Origin: Fomitopsis serialis
Lineage: Eukaryota > Basidiomycota > Agaricomycetes > Polyporales > Fomitopsidaceae
Direction: 5' to 3'
Assembly: GCF_022376445.1 (NCBI RefSeq)
Contig: NW_025955003.1
Coordinates: forward strand, 124,001-188,000
DNA: 64,000 nt
Positions 59,615-64,000 of this stretch are shown in pieces; positions within the stretch are counted from its first letter, which is position 1, and the number at the start of each line of letters is the position of its first letter. A model generated the notes under the pieces. It saw only the letters and a program-made list of their open reading frames with translations, ran no database searches and was not told the origin of the DNA. The translations under genes were made by a program, and so were the position numbers.

Positions 59615-61059
59615 TCACAGCTTCGCAGAAGGTATCCCTGAGGCGTTCTTCGCTGCAAGTTCTGTGTCTCTGAAAACGATAAGAGTATGGGTAAGAACCT
59701 ACATGATACCCTGGGAGGTGGGCGGCACTCACTGTGGTACATGCCCATCACGAATCGGGGTGTGGCCCTTATCGAGAGCCTTCGTGAACTCTGCCCCAAC
59801 GTTCAGATGCGCCTGAACGAGGTGCGGCGGGGTGACCGCGAGCCACTGGTTCAGCGAAAACTCCTCAAACCTGTCGCGTTCTCCGAGTCAGTAGCCTGCC
59901 ACTCCCAGACGGTCGAAGAGCACGGCGCGACGCAGACTCACTTCGGCGCCTTGAAGATCTCGAGCATCTCGATGGGCTCGTCCCCGATGTTCTCGATGTA
60001 GTGCCCGCAGTTGCGCGGGACGATCATGACGTCGCCCGCGACGAAGTTGTACGTGCGCGTCGCCTGCACGGTGAACACCGTCACCTTCGCCGTCCCGCTC
60101 AGGAACATCGACCACTGTATGCGGCGTCCCGTCAGCAATCCGAGCGCCCGGAGTGGCTCAACTTGAACCGCCAAGTCGAAACGCACCTCGTCCGCATATG
60201 GGTGCCAGTGCATCTCGCGCAGCGCGCCGGGGTTGATGACGACGTGCGCCGCGCTGATGGTTGTCACAGGGAAGTTCGTGCTGTCCGTGATGCGCACCTC
60301 GCCGCCGGGGACTTTGATCGGCTCCTGCGCGAGCATCTTGTGCGTGAGCCTGCGGCGCGTGGGATTCGCACCGGGCTGCGCCTCGTCCGCGGTGCTCTTT
60401 TTAGAGAGGATCGACCGGAAGATGAACTTCTCGCGCGCGGGGAGGTGCTCGAGCGTGGACTCGGGCACCTTGAAGTTCTTGCGGAGGATGTCGCGCGGCG
60501 TGTGCGCCAACCAGTCTGTGAGCTGGAAGGCCTTGTACTCGGAGGATTCGCCGTCGTCGAAGATCTGCGTGACCAGGAGGTCAGTACACCGAAGCGAACG
60601 ATACAAAAAACAGCACACCAGAAGGAACTCGCAGCCGCCCTCTAGGCCCTGCAGCGAGTGCGGGACGCCCTGCGGGAAGAACCACAGGTCACCCTTCTCG
60701 ACGTCCTCCTCAAAGTAAAGCCCTCCATAGTCGATGCCGGTAATCCTCACCCGGCCCTGCAGGATGTACGCCCACTCCGAGTCGTTGTGCCAGTGGAGTT
60801 CGCGCACGGCGCCTTCCTCAAGGCGCATGTTCGTCGCGGCGAGGTCGCGCGACATCGGGAGCTCGCGGACGGTGACCTCGCGCCCCCAGCCTCCCTCCTC
60901 GAGGCGCATGTGCGAGTCGGCCCAGGACCACTTCATGTGGAGGACGGTGCCCCAGTCGGTCGGAGGGGTCACTATCGAGTCGGGGTTCTGGCGTTCCCTG
61001 TCGGGATTGCGAGGCCCGACGATGTTGGAACCCTTGTTGCCGCGGATAGGTTCGACCAT
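59615..61059 (-). CDS. oxalate decarboxylase, bicupin, intact copy
   Basis: Exons 60619..61059, 60187..60564, 59942..60114, 59733..59870 and 59615..59669 give 394 aa. It converts oxalate to formate and CO2 using Mn. Both cupins keep their metal ligands: HWHNDSEW (His 89, His 91, Glu 95) with PQGVPHSLQG (His 134), and HWHPYADE (His 266, His 268, Glu 273, the last split by intron 2) with RNCGHYIENI (His 311). The family start PIRGNKGSNIVGPRNPDRE and the tail SLNQWLAVTPPHLVQAHLN are present. There is no signal peptide: the mature-type N-terminus follows the ATG directly and a TATA box lies 74 bp upstream, so the enzyme is probably intracellular, unlike the secreted forms. Introns 1 and 2 (54 and 72 nt) are multiples of three without stops. 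It is the source family of the four remnants. Confidence 0.93.
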
Positions 61060-61132
61060 GGTGTTCGGTGGGCGGAGAAGCGTTGGGGAGGCGAAGGCGG
61101 CGTTGCGAGTGGTTTGGTAGAATTCGCCATTG

Positions 61133-61139
61133 TTTTATA
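61133..61139 (-). promoter_or_regulatory. TATA box of the intact ODC gene
   Basis: TATAAAA on the - strand, 74 bp before the ATG. The remnants have lost this region because their 5' ends are replaced by repeat R. An alternative ATG just after the TATA opens a different, short frame. Confidence 0.65.
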
Positions 61140-63219
61140 CGCCTGCGCTGAAGGTTGAGAAACTCAGAGACAGTGGCTGAGGTATGTCATCACCTACGTG
61201 TCTGTGCGGTCAAATATAGCGGCTCCACTTCGTTGCATTCTAGTCAACCAGCGACAAGAATAGAACGATGGAAGGACGGAAGGAGGCGCGCACTTGGAGG
61301 TGGTGAGGAAGCACAGTGAGTGAATAGCAAGGCACACAAGAGGCGTGCCTCAAGGATAGCACCGGGTCCGAACTGTTCGCCTGTATCCAACGAGCGCTTG
61401 GTACGAAGACAACACTATAGGCGGCCAGAAATAGTTCTTCCCCAACGCTCATGCGTTTGCCATGTACCTGAGGAGGCGTCAAAAGCAAGACGATACGCTG
61501 TATGCGTGACCGCCTATTGGTACATACACTGGTCCGAGGACCGAAGCGGAAACAACACTCAGTCCTGTGGTAGCGGGAGCACTCACGTGGTAGATTGCGA
61601 CCTCTCCTGCCCTCTGTGAACCAGCTGGAGGCCTTATACGACATTTGCTAGGACGGTGAAAGCGACGCAACTTGCAAGGAAACTGTAGTCCGCACTCCCG
61701 TAGGTGCAGCGCAATCCACGTGATCGGAAGGAGAACTGCGACATATAAGGCCAGCATCATTCTCCGTCTCAACTTTCAAATCCTGTTTCACTCAGTGCGC
61801 CCACCATCCAGAGGCCGCGACACTTGCCACGTACAGACAGTGTCGCCGCTGTTCTATCTTGCGAGCAGGCCCCAGTTAGCCAGCCTCCCACTATTCGTGT
61901 CGCCGACGACCTGCGAGTCGTTGACGCCGCGTTGAACAGTCCGGAGCAGACACCACGGACCTCCGTCACCACTCACAAGTCTTCCTATTGGAGCCGTTTC
62001 TACACCTCGTAGATGGAGGGGCTGGCTAGCCCTCTGTTGCCATACGAGTTCTGAATCGACCGATGCTGCAGCGTCGGTCGGGCATGTCAAGCATGGATAG
62101 GTGATGCTCGCACGAGTCAACGGGGTCGCTGATCACGGCTTCCGTCTGCTTCCGTCGCTGCCATGAAATTGTATGCACCACCAACTCCCACTGGATCGGC
62201 CGTAGTCGGGCGGCGCCCAGTCGGGTCGTGTACGTTGTGCGCTGGGTCCACCGACTGGCGGTGTACTCGGGCTGCCTGTACGGACCCACACTTCTCGCCA
62301 GCGGCCCAGCGCGAGGCAGTCCCTCATCGGCACTGTCTTGATGTCTGAGTGATCAAGGCCGTCCACGTTGTTCCCGGGCAACATCGTGGCGGTAACACCG
62401 GTTGGCGCGAGTTTTACGCTGACGACTGGTCCCTCTATCAATGCTTGGACCACGACTGGCACGCGAGCCGGTGTGCCGTGAGTGGTGGTACATTCATCAG
62501 AGGTCTGTGGTTCAGAATCTCGCCGACAGGCCAGGTGCACGAGGGAAGAGTGGGTCGGACGTACGGAGTCGGATGTAGTTTGTCTTACTGCCGTCTTCGC
62601 GGTGCAAGGGTCCTCATGCGGTCCTAGTAGCCAGAGGCTAACTGTTCCTGATTTGTTGGAATGGCGCACGAATTTTTGGAACTCGAACCGCTTCTTCGTG
62701 AAGCTGAACGGCGTTGCGTATGTGCAGTAGGACGAATGTCGTTGTGTATTAGCCATGGCAGCTCAATGTCAACATCGGGTATGACAATGGTTGATGAAGG
62801 TCGTTTGTGCGTTTCCGTCGGAGCAAATTTCAGATTTTGGTATGATGGCACTAGTTGTGTCATGCATACTGGTACAGGATCCGCAAAAAGTCGGAGACGT
62901 GCATAGACCCGTCATTTGATCAAGTGAGGGGACAAGGACACCATTAATCGTTAGGTGCATCACCATGTTGCCGTCCAGCATCGGAAGAGGGAAGTCTCGG
63001 TCGGAGAGAATACGATCACTCACGACATCACATCCCTGAATACCCAGCAGTAAAGCATACCTAGGCCGACCGGTAAGTGTCTGGAGACATGAGCCACTGG
63101 CGATGACAGGTGAGGGCGGACGACATGCATGTCAGCAAAATGCAGAGTTGAAAAGCCGAACTACTCAATAACGACCAAGGAATATATGGTACAACACATA
63201 AAGTACACGGCCTCAAGAT
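61140..63219. other. no supported gene
   Basis: Overlapping short frames only. Two - strand frames look slightly protein-like (62769-63023, MSDRILSDRDFPLPML..., and 61479-61772 with a hydrophobic start), but neither has splice, domain or paralogue support. Confidence 0.35.
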
Positions 63220-63607
63220 CTATGCATAAGCACTCTTGTCTTTGTTGCGCTCGTAAGCTAGAAAAGAAGTCGATTAGAAGAGCACCTAAGGCGGAATCGT
63301 TCGGACGCACGGTTGTAATGGAGCAGCTTTTCGATGAGATCGACGTGCGTGAGGACCATGCGCCGACAGCAATATCTTTTCAGCTGGAGCTGGTCAAGCG
63401 CATCGCTGTAGACGCAAAACTGAGTTGGGTATAAATGTCATGTAGTGGTAGACGCACCCTTCATTAACGTCCTTCGACAACATCTCCAGGTAGCCATTCC
63501 ATTTGTCGCCGATGACCTTTCCGCAGGAGAAACAACGCACCGGGATGATCTGAGACGTGCTGTCAGTTAAGACATTTTCTGAGAGAATGACGCAGTGGAT
63601 ATACCAT
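63220..63607 (-). CDS. RPB10: RNA polymerases I, II and III subunit Rpb10
   Basis: Four exons, 63605..63607 (only the ATG), 63458..63549, 63311..63405 and 63220..63257, give 75 aa. Subunit shared by the three nuclear RNA polymerases. The diagnostic N-terminus [17 protein letters not shown], the second Zn half-site [20 protein letters not shown] and the tail YNPYER are all present, so the zinc site CxxC...CC is complete. The middle segment ([18 protein letters not shown]) has the usual length. A start-codon-only first exon explains why no single frame shows the gene. Introns are 55, 52 and 53 nt. It is conserved housekeeping DNA at the edge of the duplicated arm. Confidence 0.93.
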
Positions 63608-63808
63608 CGTGAAGGAACGCCAGACGGATGTGGCTGCGGAAGACTGCGACTGCTGAGCAAGCCCGTCCTCCGCCACCGTGACGTGACGGACTCGCGTTCA
63701 CGTCACATTCGCGTGCCCATGTGACCGACGCGTTAGCACACCGTGGCCGCGTTTACGCGGTTGTTCTTTCAACACAAGCGGCGACGCGTCGACGACCTCG
63801 GAGCCGCC
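63608..63808. promoter_or_regulatory. bidirectional promoter with two MCB-type boxes
   Basis: This 201 bp separates the divergent RPB10 and condensin-like genes. ACGCGT occurs at 63728-63733 and 63784-63789; this MluI box is the binding site of MBF-type G1/S factors in fungi. CGTCAC/GTGACG words, possible CRE/ATF-like sites, cluster at 63678-63712. The boxes lie nearer the condensin side, which fits a cell-cycle gene. Confidence 0.5.
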
Positions 63809-64000
63809 ATGGACTTTGAGCTTCAAGAAGAGCTGCAGGGCCTGCAAGACCTGGCCAACTACGAGATCCCCAACGAACACGATATCCCTTCGCTCGACGC
63901 CCGCTCGGTCGCCCACGTCCTCGAGAATGCCGTCGAGGCTCTCGCCGAGTCGTCCGACGCTATCGCGGATCCCCAGGTCTTCGATGCGTACCGCAGTATG
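63809..64000 (+). CDS. probable condensin complex subunit 1, N-terminus (partial)
   Basis: The frame opens at GCCGCCATGG (good start context) and runs off the window after 64 codons. The sequence DFELQEELQGLQDLANYEIP, then NEHDIPSLDARSVAHVLENA and DPQVFDAYRSM, resembles the N-terminal region of fungal condensin Cnd1/Ycs4 subunits, a HEAT-repeat protein that compacts mitotic chromosomes. The assignment rests on memory of the family pattern over a short stretch. Upstream ACGCGT boxes are consistent with a cell-cycle gene. Confidence 0.5.
   Translation, partial: MDFELQEELQGLQDLANYEIPNEHDIPSLDARSVAHVLENAVEALAESSDAIADPQVFDAYRSM

Noticed and set aside
60001..61158. + strand frames over the ODC gene (for example 214 aa at 60001)
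   Set aside because: Mirror of ODC exons. The - strand reading carries both cupin motifs and the splice sites.
1..64000. tRNA, rRNA and CRISPR features
   Set aside because: No plausible A-box/B-box pairs with cloverleaf potential and no rRNA-like sequence were seen. CRISPR is not expected in a fungal nuclear sequence, and no spaced repeat array is present.

Overview
This 64 kb window is nuclear DNA of an agaricomycete (basidiomycete), most likely a wood-decay species of the Polyporales type. The evidence is the short GT-AG introns (about 47-72 nt), a Plavaka-type DNA transposase, a DUF6532-like gene, a fungal bicupin oxalate decarboxylase, a plasma-membrane H+-ATPase whose P-domain loop is not yeast-like, and large families of F-box proteins.

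The layout is roughly mirror-symmetric. Left arm (1-20.3 kb, mostly + strand): three F-box genes of family A (A1, A2 and the broken A3), then two copies of a cassette made of a truncated oxalate decarboxylase (ODC) pseudogene, an F-box gene of family B, and a small secreted-protein gene or remnant on the opposite strand. A dispersed repeat, called R here, precedes each ODC remnant, and a third R copy stands alone at 19.4-20.3 kb. Right arm (46-61 kb, mostly - strand): the same cassettes inverted. They include small secreted-protein gene SSP3, B3, ODC remnant 3, A4, the F-box-less B4, ODC remnant 4, R (split by a 935 bp inverted-repeat element), B5 and, outermost, the one intact ODC gene. I count five ODC/B-type modules and four A genes. 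Only one ODC is intact, and several F-box copies are damaged in different ways.

The core between the arms holds unrelated genes: the H+-ATPase (24.0-27.2 kb), two paralogous genes of an unrecognised family (X1 at 28 kb on -, X2 at 38-39 kb on +) that flank a DUF6532-like gene and an intact Plavaka transposase, a small coiled-coil gene, a 1.1 kb element with about 275 bp inverted repeats and a 6 bp target duplication, and an Old Yellow Enzyme gene. The right edge (63.2-64 kb) is conserved housekeeping sequence: RPB10 and, divergently, the start of a probable condensin subunit 1 gene, sharing a 200 bp promoter with two MluI-type (ACGCGT) boxes.

Together the window records birth-and-death evolution of an ODC / F-box / small-secreted-protein cassette around a stable core. 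Splice sites were inferred by reading frame, paralogue comparison and GT-AG signals. No transcript evidence or database search was available.
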